Shown here: in pieces, positions 1 through 9,548 of the stretch
Layout: each line of letters begins with the position of its first letter
How positions within the stretch are numbered: the first letter of the stretch is position 1
From: Sphingomonadales bacterium
Lineage (GTDB): Bacteria; Pseudomonadota; Alphaproteobacteria; Sphingomonadales; Sphingomonadaceae
Length of the DNA: 64,000 nt
NCBI GenBank assembly: GCA_004173185.1
Contig: SEFZ01000020.1
Coordinates: 1-64,000 of the forward strand
Reading direction: 5' to 3'
Notes under the pieces: model-generated
Database searches by the model: none
Seen by the model: only the letters and a program-made list of their open reading frames with translations
What the model was told of the DNA's origin: nothing
Translations under genes and position numbers: made by a program

Positions 1-4
1 GTAA

Positions 5-195
5 ACGTCAGGTGGGGACCATGTGCATCAGACCAGGATCTGAACAGGGACAGCCCCCTAGGAAGATGAATCGCCTCAGGGATAATCGCTAAAGCTCGTA
101 CCGGGCAGAGCCCGCCGCCTTCTATGTAAGCCTTTGGAGCGCAATGCTCAAGGGAAAGCAGCCTAATCTTTGTGGCGCCCCGGACCGGTTATCCC
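5..195 (-). ncRNA. ssrS: Probable 6S RNA
   Basis: This gene-free stretch lies immediately downstream of zapA on the minus strand, the position 6S RNA occupies in many proteobacteria. Read on the minus strand, its two ends can pair imperfectly: a GGTCCGGGG-like segment near 190-180 with a GGTCCCCACC-like segment near 20-10, leaving a long interrupted hairpin in between. 6S RNA binds the sigma-70 RNA polymerase holoenzyme as a promoter mimic in stationary phase. The call rests on synteny and a plausible long-hairpin shape; ends are approximate and the fold was not computed. Confidence 0.55.
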
Positions 196-220
196 GAGGC
201 CGAGGTGACAGGTGATAAGG

Positions 221-517
221 TTAGCCCTTGGCGTCTTCCAGCGCAGCCGCAACCGCCTCAAGCCGATCGGCGATGCGATCGAGCAATATAGGCGACACGC
301 CGGCGGAGGGATTGCGTTCGGCCTCATCGAGCATGTCCGCGAGGATCAGCGCGAGATAAACGAGCGTGCGCTCCGAATCCATGCCTCCCGATGCGCGGTG
401 CGCGGTCTCGGCGTGCTTCTGGAGAATCTTCTCGAGATGCTTGAGGTGCGGCTCTTCGCCGTCGCGGGTCGAGACGGTGTAGCTGCGTCCGGCGAGTGTG
501 AGTGTGACGTCCGCCAT
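221..517 (-). CDS. zapA: Cell division protein ZapA
   Basis: A 98-residue protein with the ZapA layout: an N-terminal beta-hairpin region (MADVTLTLAGRSYTV) followed by a long C-terminal helix suited to coiled-coil dimerisation. ZapA binds FtsZ at the division site and bundles its protofilaments. The ATG overlaps by one base the stop of a 59-codon upstream gene, so the two are probably translated together. The candidate 6S RNA follows downstream, supporting the assignment. Confidence 0.85.
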   Translation of the reverse strand: MADVTLTLAGRSYTVSTRDGEEPHLKHLEKILQKHAETAHRASGGMDSERTLVYLALILADMLDEAERNPSAGVSPILLDRIADRLEAVAAALEDAKG

Positions 518-696
518 TATTCGGTGCCCGCAGGTTCGCGGGCGATCAGCGTATCGAGCGAAGCGACGGCGCCTTCGATATGCGCGCGCAACTTGGCGTG
601 GCGCTGCTCGACACGGTCGAGCGCATAGGATTTCGCTGCTGCAGCCGCTTCGATCCGGTTCAATGCGTTTTCAATTCGCTGTGCGGGATCAGCCAT
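517..696 (-). CDS. Small coiled-coil protein upstream of zapA
   Basis: An unlabelled short gene of 59 residues (MADPAQRIENALNRIEAAAA at the N-terminus, ending in LIAREPAGTE). It is almost entirely predicted helix, rich in Ala, Arg and Glu with heptad-like spacing, and has no membrane segment. Its TAA stop shares one base with the zapA ATG, so translational coupling is likely. It could be a division-associated helper, but that is inference from position only; I do not recognise the family. Confidence 0.65.
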   Translation of the reverse strand: MADPAQRIENALNRIEAAAAAKSYALDRVEQRHAKLRAHIEGAVASLDTLIAREPAGTE

Positions 697-822
697 AAAT
701 CTGGGTTAAGCATTGCAGGGGCGGGGGACAACCCCTGTTTGCAATCACTTGAGGCGAGCCGGTTGACGCAGCGGTGCGACCGCCCCAAAGGCGTCCGCGT
801 CACCACCCGGGAGTTTTTTTTC

Positions 823-2781
823 GTGACCGCATCCTTTACCGACTGTGCCAATGCGATCCGCGCGCTGAGCATGGATGCCGTCGAGGCGGCCAATTCTGGC
901 CACCCCGGTATGCCGATGGGCATGGCCGACGTCGCGACCGTACTTTTCCAGAATTATCTGAAGTTCGACCCAGCCGATCCGAAGTGGCCCGATCGCGACC
1001 GCTTCGTGCTTTCCGCCGGGCACGGATCGATGCTGATCTATTCGCTGCTGCACCTCACCGGCTATGCGCGCCCGACGCTCGAGGACATCAAGACCTTCCG
1101 TCAGGTCGGCAGCCCGTGCGCCGGGCACCCCGAGAATTTCGAGCTGGCAGGCGTTGAGTGCACCACCGGTCCGCTGGGGCAGGGCCTTGCGATGGCAGTG
1201 GGCATGGCGATTGCCGAGCGGCATCTGAACGCCGGCTATGGCGACTCGCTGGTCGATCACCGCACCTGGGTGATTGCCGGTGACGGCTGCCTGATGGAAG
1301 GCATCAACCACGAAGCAATCGGGCTTGCCGGCAATCTCAAGCTCGGCCGCCTGATCGTGCTGTGGGACGATAACAAGATCACCATCGACGGCGCAGTCTC
1401 GCTGTCGAGCTGCGAAGATATCCCCGCACGCTACCGCGCGACCGGCTGGCAGGTCGTCGAGTGCGATGGCCATGACGAAGCGGATATCGCCCGCGCATTC
1501 GACGAGGCGATTGCCGAAACCGGCATGCCCACCCTCGTTCGTTGCCGCACGATCATCGGCAAGGGCGCTCCGAATTTCCAGGGCACCAGCAAGACGCACG
1601 GTTCGCCGCTCGGTACCGCCGAAGTTGCCGCTGCGCGGGAGACCTTGGGCTGGAAGTATGCGCCGTTCGACGTGCCAGGCGACATTCGCGAAGCATGGCT
1701 GAACGCAGGCAAGCGCGGCGCGGAACCGCATGCTGCGTGGAAGCAGCGCCTTGCAGGTGATTCAAATGCGGCCGAATTCTCGCGCCGGATGGCAGGCGAT
1801 CTGCCCGAGGGCTTCTCGCTCGATAGCCACATCGCGTCGCTGATCGCTGAACCAAAGAAGATCGCCACGCGCGTCGCCAGCCAGCTCGCGCTCGACGCGA
1901 TCAACGCCGCATTGCCCGAAACGCTGGGCGGTTCGGCCGATCTCACGCCGTCTAACAACACGCTGACCAAGGGTCTCGAAGACCTGACCCCCGGCAATTA
2001 CGGCGCGCGCTACGTTCGCTACGGCATCCGCGAGTTCGGCATGGCGGCGGCGATGAACGGCCTTGCGCTGCATGGCGGCGTGATTCCCTATGGCGGCACC
2101 TTCCTGGTGTTCAGCGATTATGCGCGGCCTGCCATTCGTCTCTCGGCGCTTCAGCAGGCGCGCGTCGTGTATGTGATGACGCACGATTCGATCGGGCTTG
2201 GCGAAGACGGCCCGACCCATCAGCCGGTCGAGCATGTCATGTCGCTCCGCCTGATCCCGAACCTCGAAGTCTGGCGTCCGTGCGACGCGGTGGAGACGGC
2301 TGAGGCTTGGGGCGCATCGGTTGCTCGCACCGAGGGACCTTCTTTGCTCGCGCTTTCGCGGCAGAATCTCCCGCAGCTCAGCAGCGGTGGCGCGGCCAAG
2401 GGCGGCTATCGCCTCCAGGCAGCCGACGCGGCGCGCAAGGTCGTGATTCTGGCTTCGGGTTCGGAAGTCGAGATCGCAGTTGCGGCGCGCGAGGCTCTTG
2501 AAGCCGAGGGCATCGGTGCCGATGTGGTTTCCATGCCATGCTGGTCGCGTTTCGACGCGCAATCGAAGGATTACCGCGCCGACCTGTTGCCGCGTGACGC
2601 GCTGATCGTATCGATCGAAGCGGGCGTGACCACGGGCTGGGAGCGCTACACCGGCGTGGATGGGCTTTGCTTCGGTCTCGACCGCTATGGCGCGTCTGGT
2701 CCGGCACCCGATCTCTACAAGCATTTTGGCCTCACGGCCGCGGCGATTGTGCCGCAAATCCTGCAAAAACTGAAGGACTGA
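823..2781 (+). CDS. tkt: Transketolase
   Basis: Thiamine-diphosphate transketolase of the pentose phosphate pathway, transferring two-carbon units between sugar phosphates. The GTG at 823 gives 652 residues, the usual family length, and has a GGGAG ribosome site about 10 bases upstream; the frame stays open to 580 but that part has no transketolase similarity. Visible motifs are GHPGMPMG near residue 26, the ThDP motif GDGCLMEG from residue 153, and the pyrimidine-domain region with [16 protein letters not shown]. It is followed after 4 bases by gap, with pgk and fba beyond, forming a sugar-phosphate cluster. Confidence 0.95.
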   Translation: MTASFTDCANAIRALSMDAVEAANSGHPGMPMGMADVATVLFQNYLKFDPADPKWPDRDRFVLSAGHGSMLIYSLLHLTGYARPTLEDIKTFRQVGSPCAGHPENFELAGVECTTGPLGQGLAMAVGMAIAERHLNAGYGDSLVDHRTWVIAGDGCLMEGINHEAIGLAGNLKLGRLIVLWDDNKITIDGAVSLSSCEDIPARYRATGWQVVECDGHDEADIARAFDEAIAETGMPTLVRCRTIIGKGAPNFQGTSKTHGSPLGTAEVAAARETLGWKYAPFDVPGDIREAWLNAGKRGAEPHAAWKQRLAGDSNAAEFSRRMAGDLPEGFSLDSHIASLIAEPKKIATRVASQLALDAINAALPETLGGSADLTPSNNTLTKGLEDLTPGNYGARYVRYGIREFGMAAAMNGLALHGGVIPYGGTFLVFSDYARPAIRLSALQQARVVYVMTHDSIGLGEDGPTHQPVEHVMSLRLIPNLEVWRPCDAVETAEAWGASVARTEGPSLLALSRQNLPQLSSGGAAKGGYRLQAADAARKVVILASGSEVEIAVAAREALEAEGIGADVVSMPCWSRFDAQSKDYRADLLPRDALIVSIEAGVTTGWERYTGVDGLCFGLDRYGASGPAPDLYKHFGLTAAAIVPQILQKLKD

Positions 2782-2785
2782 CAGC

Positions 2786-3793
2786 ATGACGAAGGTTGCG
2801 ATCAACGGGTTTGGACGCATCGGCCGCCTGGTGGCGCGCGCTATTCTCGAGCGCCCCGATAGCGGTCTGGAACTGGTCACGATCAACGATCTGGCCGACG
2901 CCAAGTCGAATGCCTGGCTGTTCTCGCGCGATTCGGTGCACGGCAAATATCCGGGCACGGTTGCAGCCGATGGCGACGATCTCGTCGTGGACGGCAAGCG
3001 CATCAAGGTGACCAAGGAGCGCGATCCCGCAAACCTGCCGCACGCTGCAAACGGCGTTGAGCTGGTTCTGGAATGCACCGGCTTCTTCACCAAGCGCGAA
3101 GATGCCCAGAAGCATATCGATGCGGGCGCGAAGAAGGTGCTGATCTCGGCACCGGGCAAGAATGTCGACCTGACCGTCGTATTCGGCGTGAACCACGACA
3201 AGCTGGAAGCGGGTCACACGATCGTTTCGAACGCTTCGTGCACCACCAACTGCCTCGCGCCCGTCGCGAAGGTTCTGAACGACGCGATCGGCATCGAGCG
3301 CGGCTTCATGACCACAGTCCATGCGTATACCAACGATCAGAAGATCCTCGATCAGATCCATGAAGATCTGCGCCGTGCGCGCGCCGCTGCGATGAGCATG
3401 ATCCCGACGACCACCGGCGCTGCCCGTGCGGTTGGCGAGGTTCTGCCGGAGCTGAAGGGCAAGCTGGACGGTTCGGCGATCCGCGTTCCGGTTCCGGATG
3501 GCAGCCTTATCGATCTGAGCTTCACGCCTTCGCGCGACACGACCAAGGAAGAGGTCAACGCGCTGCTCAAGGCAGCGTCGGAAAGCGGTCCGCTCAAGGG
3601 CGTGCTCTATTATTCGGACGAGCCGCTGGTTTCGATCGACATCGTTCACACCCCGGCTTCGTCGACGATCGACAGCCTTGAGACGACCGTGATGGACGGC
3701 AAGCTCGTTCGCGTTGTCAGCTGGTATGACAATGAGTGGGGCTTCTCGAATCGCATGGTCGATACCGCTTCGACGATGGCGAAGCTGGGCTAA
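2786..3793 (+). CDS. gap: Type I glyceraldehyde-3-phosphate dehydrogenase
   Basis: 335 residues. It oxidises glyceraldehyde 3-phosphate to 1,3-bisphosphoglycerate. The N-terminus [12 protein letters not shown] is the NAD-binding Rossmann motif and SNASCTTNC carries the catalytic cysteine at residue 152; the C-terminal [13 protein letters not shown] is also typical. Four bases separate it from tkt, indicating co-transcription. A dispersed inverted repeat lies between it and pgk and may mark an mRNA boundary. Confidence 0.97.
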   Translation: MTKVAINGFGRIGRLVARAILERPDSGLELVTINDLADAKSNAWLFSRDSVHGKYPGTVAADGDDLVVDGKRIKVTKERDPANLPHAANGVELVLECTGFFTKREDAQKHIDAGAKKVLISAPGKNVDLTVVFGVNHDKLEAGHTIVSNASCTTNCLAPVAKVLNDAIGIERGFMTTVHAYTNDQKILDQIHEDLRRARAAAMSMIPTTTGAARAVGEVLPELKGKLDGSAIRVPVPDGSLIDLSFTPSRDTTKEEVNALLKAASESGPLKGVLYYSDEPLVSIDIVHTPASSTIDSLETTVMDGKLVRVVSWYDNEWGFSNRMVDTASTMAKLG

Positions 3794-3810
3794 ACCGACC
3801 TGACATCCAA

Positions 3811-3905
3811 CCGTCATGCTGAACTTGTTTCAGCATCCAACCCGTCACAAGCGAGCGTTATCGCGGATGTGGAGTTGGACCCTGAAACAAGTTCAGGGTG
3901 ACGGC
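3811..3905. repeat. Nested inverted repeat between gap and pgk
   Basis: The left arm (CCGTCATGCTGAACTTG...) and right arm (...AAGTTCAGGGTGACGG), each about 30 bases, are imperfect reverse complements. Each arm is also its own hairpin: GCTGAA-N-TTCAGC on the left and CCTGAA-N-TTCAGG on the right. Related elements with the same CGTCA...TGACG ends occur at 34686-34791, and a shorter relative at 52192-52225. It looks like a REP-type intergenic element that could end or stabilise the tkt-gap transcript. Confidence 0.75.
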
Positions 3906-3955
3906 GGGAGGGAGACACGTTTCTCCCATACCAACTGCGAACCTAGAGGTTGATC

Positions 3956-5146
3956 ATGACCCGCGCCTTCAAAACCCTCGACGACATGGGCGATATCTCG
4001 GGCAAGCGCGTGCTTGTTCGCGAGGACCTCAACGTGCCGATGGCCGATGGCGCGGTGACGGATGACACGCGCTTCCGCGCTGCGATCCAGACCGTTGCCG
4101 AACTATCGGACAAGGGCGCGATCGTGCTGATCCTCGCGCATTTCGGACGGCCCAAAGCGCCGAGCCCGGAACTCTCCACCGCGCAGCTCGCCAAGCCGTT
4201 TGGCGACGTGCTGGGGCGTCCGGTGCGCTATGTCGATTGGGAAGGCGATGCGGCTGCGGTCGCGACGCTCCAGCCCGGCGATATCGCGCTGCTGGAGAAT
4301 ACCCGTTTCTTCGGCGGCGAAGAGAAGAATGATCCGGCCACCGTCGAGCGGTTCGCGGCTTTGGGCGATCTATACGTCAACGATGCCTTCTCGGCAGCGC
4401 ACCGCGCGCATGCTTCGACCGAGGGCCTTGCGCACAAGCTGCCCGCATTCGCCGGCCGCCAGATGGAAGCCGAACTCGACGCGCTCGACAAGGCGCTGGG
4501 CAATCCCGAGCATCCGGTTGCGGCAGTCGTCGGTGGGGCCAAGGTTTCGACCAAGCTCGACGTGCTCAAGCATCTCGTCGCCAAGGTCGATCACCTGATC
4601 ATCGGTGGCGGCATGGCCAATACCTTCCTTGCCGCGCGCGGCGTGAATGTCGGCAAGTCGCTGTGCGAGCATGATTTGACCGGCACCGCCGAGGAGATCC
4701 TCGATGCGGCGGAGAAGGCCAATTGCATCGTACATCTGCCTTATGACGTGGTGGTATCGAAGGAGTTCGCGGCCAACCCGGCGAGCCTGCGTATCTGCAA
4801 CGTCCACGAAGTCGCCGAGGACGAGATGATCCTCGACGTCGGCCCCGCCGCGACCGAGGCGCTGGGCGATGTACTCAAGAATTGCCGCACGCTGGTTTGG
4901 AACGGTCCGATGGGCGCGTTCGAGACCAAGCCGTTCGACACCGCTACGATGAGCCTTGCGCACACGGTTGCGGCGCTGACGAAGGAAGGCTCGCTGGTTT
5001 CGGTTGCAGGCGGCGGGGACACCGTCGCCGCGCTCAATCAGGCGGGCGTATCGGGCGACATGACCTTCATCTCCACCGCCGGGGGCGCGTTCCTGGAGTG
5101 GATGGAAGGCAAGGAACTGCCCGGCGTTGCGGCGCTTTCCCGCTGA
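3956..5146 (+). CDS. pgk: Phosphoglycerate kinase
   Basis: 396 residues. It transfers phosphate from 1,3-bisphosphoglycerate to ADP. Visible are a VREDLNVP motif near residue 20 (the family's RxDxNVP), HFGRPK, LLENTRFF, VVGGAKVSTK and the nucleotide loop GGGDTVAAL near the C-terminus. The ATG at 3956 is preferred over the in-frame TTG at 3950 because an AGAGG lies 7 bases before it. The gene runs in the same direction as gap but is separated by a palindromic element. Confidence 0.96.
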   Translation: MTRAFKTLDDMGDISGKRVLVREDLNVPMADGAVTDDTRFRAAIQTVAELSDKGAIVLILAHFGRPKAPSPELSTAQLAKPFGDVLGRPVRYVDWEGDAAAVATLQPGDIALLENTRFFGGEEKNDPATVERFAALGDLYVNDAFSAAHRAHASTEGLAHKLPAFAGRQMEAELDALDKALGNPEHPVAAVVGGAKVSTKLDVLKHLVAKVDHLIIGGGMANTFLAARGVNVGKSLCEHDLTGTAEEILDAAEKANCIVHLPYDVVVSKEFAANPASLRICNVHEVAEDEMILDVGPAATEALGDVLKNCRTLVWNGPMGAFETKPFDTATMSLAHTVAALTKEGSLVSVAGGGDTVAALNQAGVSGDMTFISTAGGAFLEWMEGKELPGVAALSR

Positions 5147-5161
5147 ACCAATGAGGGCGCG

Positions 5162-6127
5162 CTAGATCCGAAGATTGTCTTCGCGAACGCGGCATGTCCA
5201 GACCAGGCCGAGCGGATCGAAATCCAGTGTGACATCGGCGTTCAGCGCCTTGGCGACCATCCGCTCGATCACCCGCTGCCCGAATCCGGAACGTGCCGGA
5301 GGGCTAACCGCCGGTCCATCTTGCTCGCGCCAGATGATGATCACCCGATCGGGATCGGCGGTGCGCTCGATCGATAGATACAGCCTTCCCTCCGGCACCG
5401 ACAGAGCGCCATATTTGCACGAGTTGGTCGCCAGTTCATGAAGCGCCATGCCGAGGATCCGCGTGCTGGCAGGGCCCAATTCCAAATCCGGTCCGGCCCG
5501 GATCAGCCGCGGATCGGCGGGCGCGACAAAGGCGCTCAGCTGCTTGTCGATGAGTATCCAGAGGGACGCGATATCGGGCTGCTCGCCCAACATGAGATCC
5601 TGTGAGGCCGCCAGGCTCAGGATGCGCGTTTCGATCTGCCGACGGAATTCGTCGACCGAATCGGCCTTGGTCTGGCCAACCAGGTTCAGCACTACGGTGA
5701 ACAGGTTTTTCGAGCGATGCGCCAGTTCGTTCAGCAGGAAGTCCATGCGCTCTTCAGCGCGCTTGAACGCGCCGATATCAGTGATGATCGAGATCATCCC
5801 AATTATCTCGCCCTTTTCGTCGCGTTGCATCGTCGCGTTCAGATCGGCCCAAAGTATCTCGCCATTCGCGCGGATGTATCGCTTCTGGAGGCGATAGGCG
5901 TCGATCTCGCCGCGCCGCGCCCGATCCAGCACGTCCAGATTTAGATTGAGATCGTCGGGGTGCGTGATGTCCTGAAACCGCATGGTGCGAAGCACATCGT
6001 CCGGATGACCGATCATCTCGCAGAAATGTTGGTTAACATCCGAAAAATAGCCGAGACTATCGACCCGTGCCAAGCCTGCACCCGCAAGCCGGAAGGTATC
6101 GTAATAGTGAGATGGAGGTGGCGCCAT
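5162..6127 (-). CDS. PAS-domain HWE-family sensor histidine kinase
   Basis: About 321 residues from an ATG at 6127 with AGGAG upstream; the frame is open to 6202. Residues about 10-120 form a PAS fold followed by a PAC-like segment (GEIIGMISIITDIGAFKR). The H-box ELAHRSKNLF has the putative phosphoacceptor His137. The ATP-binding part has HELATNSCKYGALS and the WRE motif that defines the HWE class. There is no membrane segment, so this is a cytoplasmic sensor. No response regulator is adjacent. In this class such kinases often feed general stress or light responses, but the input here is unknown. Confidence 0.85.
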   Translation of the reverse strand: MAPPPSHYYDTFRLAGAGLARVDSLGYFSDVNQHFCEMIGHPDDVLRTMRFQDITHPDDLNLNLDVLDRARRGEIDAYRLQKRYIRANGEILWADLNATMQRDEKGEIIGMISIITDIGAFKRAEERMDFLLNELAHRSKNLFTVVLNLVGQTKADSVDEFRRQIETRILSLAASQDLMLGEQPDIASLWILIDKQLSAFVAPADPRLIRAGPDLELGPASTRILGMALHELATNSCKYGALSVPEGRLYLSIERTADPDRVIIIWREQDGPAVSPPARSGFGQRVIERMVAKALNADVTLDFDPLGLVWTCRVREDNLRI

Positions 6128-6360
6128 CTCGCTCCTGTTATCGACACCGATGTGACCGCCTCCAATTCGCTTCAGGAATACGCAGAAACAAGCCGGACGC
6201 ATAGCCGGAATCGAAGAAACCTCTCGCCGTACACGCTCAATGCACGCTTCGATTACCCAAGCCGCGGATCAAACTTTACATCGGCCAACGTTGTCACCCT
6301 TCCCAGGCTTGGGCGACGCTGTAATAGCGCACGAAACAAATTGAACCGCAGGGAGCGACG

Positions 6361-7260
6361 ATGAACACCGCCGACATGACCACCAAGATCGCCGACGGAA
6401 AAGGCTTCATCGCCGCACTGGACCAGTCGGGCGGCTCCACGCCCAAGGCGCTGGCTGGCTATGGCGTCGAAGCCGATGCATGGTCGAACGACGAAGAGAT
6501 GTTCGGCCTGATCCATGAGATGCGCGCGCGCATCATCAGCGCGCCGAGCTTTTCCGGCGACAAGGTGATCGGTGCGATCCTGTTCGAGCGGACGATGGAC
6601 GGCCAGGTGGGCGGCAAGCCGACCCCGCAGGCGCTGATCGACAAGGGTGTCGTGCCCTTCCTCAAGATCGACAAGGGCCTAGAGGACGAAGCCAATGGCG
6701 TTCAGATGATGAAGCCGATGCCGGGCCTCGACACGCTGCTCGCGCGCGCAAAGGCGCTGGGTGTGTTTGGCACCAAGGAGCGCTCGGTGATCAACTTCGC
6801 CAACCGCGAAGGCATTGCCGCGATCGTCGCCCAGCAGTTCGAAGTGGGTCAGCAGGTGCTCGCCGCCGGGCTGATGCCGATGCTCGAGCCCGAGATCAAC
6901 ATTAAGAGCGCCGAGCGCGCCGAGTGCGACCAGATCCTGCTCGAAGAGACGCTCAAGGCGCTCGACGCGATGCCGGGCGATGCCAAGGTCATGCTCAAGC
7001 TTTCGATCCCGGCAAAGTCGGGCCTGTACGATGCGCTGGTCGATCATCCGCGCGTGCTGCGCGTCGTGGCGCTGTCGGGTGGCTTCAGCCGCGCCGACGC
7101 CTGCACCGAGCTTGCCAAGAATCGCGGCATGATCGCAAGCTTCAGCCGGGCTTTGCTATCGGATCTGCGCCACGGCATGACCGACGCCGAGTTCGATGCG
7201 TCGCTGGGCGAGGCGATCGGCGAAATCTACACGGCATCGACAGAAAAGACTGCGGCTTGA
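6361..7260 (+). CDS. fba: Class I fructose-bisphosphate aldolase
   Basis: 299 residues, metal-independent Schiff-base aldolase. It opens with the family-typical DGKGFIAALDQSGGSTPKAL and has VMLKLSIPAKSGLY, with Lys213 a candidate for the Schiff-base lysine. It cleaves fructose 1,6-bisphosphate, completing the lower glycolytic set with gap and pgk. An AGGGAG ribosome site precedes the ATG by 6 bases. The region 6128-6360, shared with the divergent kinase, shows no clear promoter motif to my eye. Confidence 0.92.
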   Translation: MNTADMTTKIADGKGFIAALDQSGGSTPKALAGYGVEADAWSNDEEMFGLIHEMRARIISAPSFSGDKVIGAILFERTMDGQVGGKPTPQALIDKGVVPFLKIDKGLEDEANGVQMMKPMPGLDTLLARAKALGVFGTKERSVINFANREGIAAIVAQQFEVGQQVLAAGLMPMLEPEINIKSAERAECDQILLEETLKALDAMPGDAKVMLKLSIPAKSGLYDALVDHPRVLRVVALSGGFSRADACTELAKNRGMIASFSRALLSDLRHGMTDAEFDASLGEAIGEIYTASTEKTAA

Positions 7261-7658
7261 CGTCGCGCCGCCCAGTGCTTGCCGGCCTGGCGCTGGCCTT
7301 GCTGGGCGGCCCCGCATTGGCGAAGGGTGGCGTGCGCATGGAAGAACTCGATCCACCCTTTGGCATGATCGGCAAGATCAAGGCGGCTCCGGGCAAGCGC
7401 GATGAGCTGGTCGCGATCCTCGGTTCGGGGACCAATGCGATGCCCGGCTGCCTCGCTTATCTGATCGCCGAGGACGCCAAGGATGCCGATGCGATCTGGA
7501 TCACCGAGATCTGGGACAAGAAGGAAAGCCATGCGGCATCGCTGGCGCTGCCTTCGGTGAAAGAGGCGATCCGCCAGGGCCGGCCGCTGATTGCCGGTTT
7601 CGAGTTGAGCGCAGAGACGCGTCCGTTGCCCGGCGCTAGCTTCATCGCGAAGTTTTAG
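7257..7658 (+). CDS. Exported antibiotic-biosynthesis-monooxygenase-like protein
   Basis: 133 residues from a TTG whose bases overlap the fba stop (TTGA), the only start that captures the signal peptide. The N-terminus (TSRRPVLAGLALALLGGPALA) is a signal sequence with a twin arginine. The mature part starts a ferredoxin-like ABM fold: MIGKIKAAPGKRDELVAIL, then AIWITEIWDKKESHAASL. Such domains include heme-degrading and quinol monooxygenases, but the substrate cannot be told. The overlap implies coupling to fba. Confidence 0.75.
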   Translation: MTSRRPVLAGLALALLGGPALAKGGVRMEELDPPFGMIGKIKAAPGKRDELVAILGSGTNAMPGCLAYLIAEDAKDADAIWITEIWDKKESHAASLALPSVKEAIRQGRPLIAGFELSAETRPLPGASFIAKF

Positions 7659-7715
7659 CCTTTCTGGACAAGCCGATTTGCTTGCGTCAGCTTGCGCGCT
7701 GATGGGGGATTTCCA

Positions 7716-8729
7716 ATGAAACGACTTTGCGTGGCGCTTGCCGCGACAATGCTGTTGTTCGCGCCCGAAGCCGGGGCGCAGGCGGGCCGGGTCGATACCG
7801 GCAAGGCCGTGACTAGCAACGCGATCAGCGCCCAGATGGCGAGCTATGGCCAGTGGTTGCAGCGGCTGACTGCGGCGCAAATGGTCGGCCTCTCCGAATT
7901 GCAGAGCCTGCGCGATAAGTGGCAAAACGTGGCGCAAGCTACGAGGCCCATCGTGATCATCTCCTTCCGCGCCGAGATCGCCAAGGCCCGCGCCGCGATG
8001 CTGCGTTCGGACGAACTGATCCGAGCGCTCGACCGGCCCAAATTTCCGCTGCTCGATCTGGCGCCCGATCTGCTGCCCGACGCGCTGATCGGCCATATGC
8101 TGAAGACTTCGGCCAACGCGCTCGAACTGGTCGACAGTTTCGGGCCGATGCTCGATGCGATGCTCGCCCGCGACGGCAAGGCGGCCGACCGTGCCGCATT
8201 GAAACTGCTCGACGCGGCAAAGCTGCTGGTCGATTCGCAGGCGCTGCTCGGCACCGCGATGATGGCGACGATCGACAAGGATACGGCGCAATATGACGCC
8301 ATGCAGTTCGATATGCTGCTGTATCGCTCGGCGGCGCGCCTGATCGACGCGGCGGGTGTGACCATGCGTGGCGGCACGCAGCCGGAATTCCATGGCGATA
8401 TGGAGCGTATCGCAGCCGAGATTGACGGGATCATCGCGCGGGGCACCGAGAAGGTGGAAGCAGCGATCGCCGATGCGAAGGCTGAACTGGACGAAGAGGA
8501 AGGCGATTCCGCCATGGCGCTGCTGTTGCGCAAATCGATCGAGATGGACGAACTCGAGCGCCGCAGCTTCACCACGGCGCGCGCATTCGCCGCTGCGCTC
8601 CGGGCGCTGCCCAAGGGGGCGGTGAGCTTTGCCCATATCCAGCAGGCGCTGAATGCCGTGCGGATTGCGCGCGAGGCGATGGACGCGATCAGCACTGCGC
8701 AGAACGATGTGCTGGCGCGCGAGGGCTGA
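7716..8729 (+). CDS. Secreted alpha-helical protein of unknown function
   Basis: 337 residues from ATG 7716 (the frame is open to a TTG at 7692). A signal peptide (MKRLCVALAATMLLFAPEAGAQA) is followed by a long, mostly helical region rich in Ala, Asp and Leu with no recognised motif. A lipobox is not present, so it is probably periplasmic. It lies 57 bases after the ABM gene and 41 before thiE on the same strand. I do not recognise the family. Confidence 0.7.
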   Translation: MKRLCVALAATMLLFAPEAGAQAGRVDTGKAVTSNAISAQMASYGQWLQRLTAAQMVGLSELQSLRDKWQNVAQATRPIVIISFRAEIAKARAAMLRSDELIRALDRPKFPLLDLAPDLLPDALIGHMLKTSANALELVDSFGPMLDAMLARDGKAADRAALKLLDAAKLLVDSQALLGTAMMATIDKDTAQYDAMQFDMLLYRSAARLIDAAGVTMRGGTQPEFHGDMERIAAEIDGIIARGTEKVEAAIADAKAELDEEEGDSAMALLLRKSIEMDELERRSFTTARAFAAALRALPKGAVSFAHIQQALNAVRIAREAMDAISTAQNDVLAREG

Positions 8730-8770
8730 CGCGCGCTTGACCGCCGCGCCCGGGCGTCCGAAGGAGCGGC

Positions 8771-9457
8771 ATGACTGAAGACGAAGACGGCCTGCCGCCG
8801 CTCGACCCGAATTTTGCAGCGCAGTTCCGGCGCGATGATCGCCGGCCGCCGTGCCAGCTATATCTGATCTCGCCGCTCGACGTGACCGGGGGCTTTTCCG
8901 ACCGCCTCAAGCGTGCCTTCGATACGGGGCCGGTGGCGGCGTTTCAGCTTCGCGTGAAGGGCGTGGATCAGCATGAGGCGGCCAAGCTGGGCGAACCGCT
9001 CCAGCGGATTTGCGCCGATGCCGACGTGGCGTTCATCGTCAACGACGATGTGGGACTCGCCAAGCGTCTCGGCGCGGATGGCGTGCATCTGGGGCAAGGC
9101 GATGGCGATCCGCGCGATGCCCGCGCATTGCTGGGGCCGACGGCGCAGATCGGCGTGACGTGTCACGATAGCCGCCACCTTGCGATGGAAGCGGGCGAGG
9201 CCGGAGCGGATTATGTCGCGTTCGGGGCCTTCTATCCGACGCCGACCAAGGAAACGCATCATCAGGCCGAGCCGGTGCTGCTCAGCTGGTGGTCCACGGT
9301 GTTCGAGATTCCGTGCGTGGCGATTGGCGGCATCACGCCGGCCAATGCCGCGCCGCTGGTGAAAGCAGGCGCGGACTTCCTCGCGGTGAGCCATGCCGTG
9401 TGGGGCGGCGATGAAGTAGCGGCGATGAAGGCGTTCGGGGCTATCCTGAAGCCGTAG
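8771..9457 (+). CDS. thiE: Thiamine phosphate synthase
   Basis: 228 residues with a TIM-barrel thiamine-phosphate synthase pattern: FQLRVKG near residue 58, FIVNDDVGLA, GVHLGQGD, ADYVAFGAFYPTPTK and AIGGI near the C-terminus. It joins the pyrimidine and thiazole phosphates of thiamine. The N-terminal 28 residues, acidic and proline-rich, extend beyond the usual core. No TPP riboswitch is seen in the 41-base gap before it. Thiamine diphosphate is the cofactor of the transketolase in the same cluster. Confidence 0.9.
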   Translation: MTEDEDGLPPLDPNFAAQFRRDDRRPPCQLYLISPLDVTGGFSDRLKRAFDTGPVAAFQLRVKGVDQHEAAKLGEPLQRICADADVAFIVNDDVGLAKRLGADGVHLGQGDGDPRDARALLGPTAQIGVTCHDSRHLAMEAGEAGADYVAFGAFYPTPTKETHHQAEPVLLSWWSTVFEIPCVAIGGITPANAAPLVKAGADFLAVSHAVWGGDEVAAMKAFGAILKP

Positions 9458-9474
9458 CTCGTCATTCCGACAAA

Positions 9475-9498
9475 GGTTGTTTTGATCCGGAAACAACC
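9475..9498 (+). terminator. Hairpin after thiE
   Basis: GGTTGTTT and AAACAACC form an 8-bp stem with an 8-base loop, 18 bases after the thiE stop. It is preceded by CGTCATTCC, like the ends of the dispersed repeats in this window. No clear T-run follows, so terminator function is tentative. Confidence 0.45.
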
Positions 9499-9548
9499 TC
9501 CAATTGCGTTCGTTCTCTTGAGGAATAGGTTCTCAGGAGATTGAATCA

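Noticed and set aside
580..822. N-terminal extension of transketolase
   Set aside because: The frame is open but overlaps the divergent zapA operon and lacks similarity; GTG 823 has a good ribosome site and gives normal length.
3811..3905. CRISPR-like repeat
   Set aside because: Only inverted nested copies, no regular spacers and no cas genes in the window.
6128..6360. Stress sigma factor (GGAAC-N16-GTT) promoter in the kinase/fba gap
   Set aside because: Partial GGAATC match only; spacing and -10 do not fit on either strand.
8730..8770. TPP riboswitch before thiE
   Set aside because: The gap is only 41 bases and shows no thi-box sequence.
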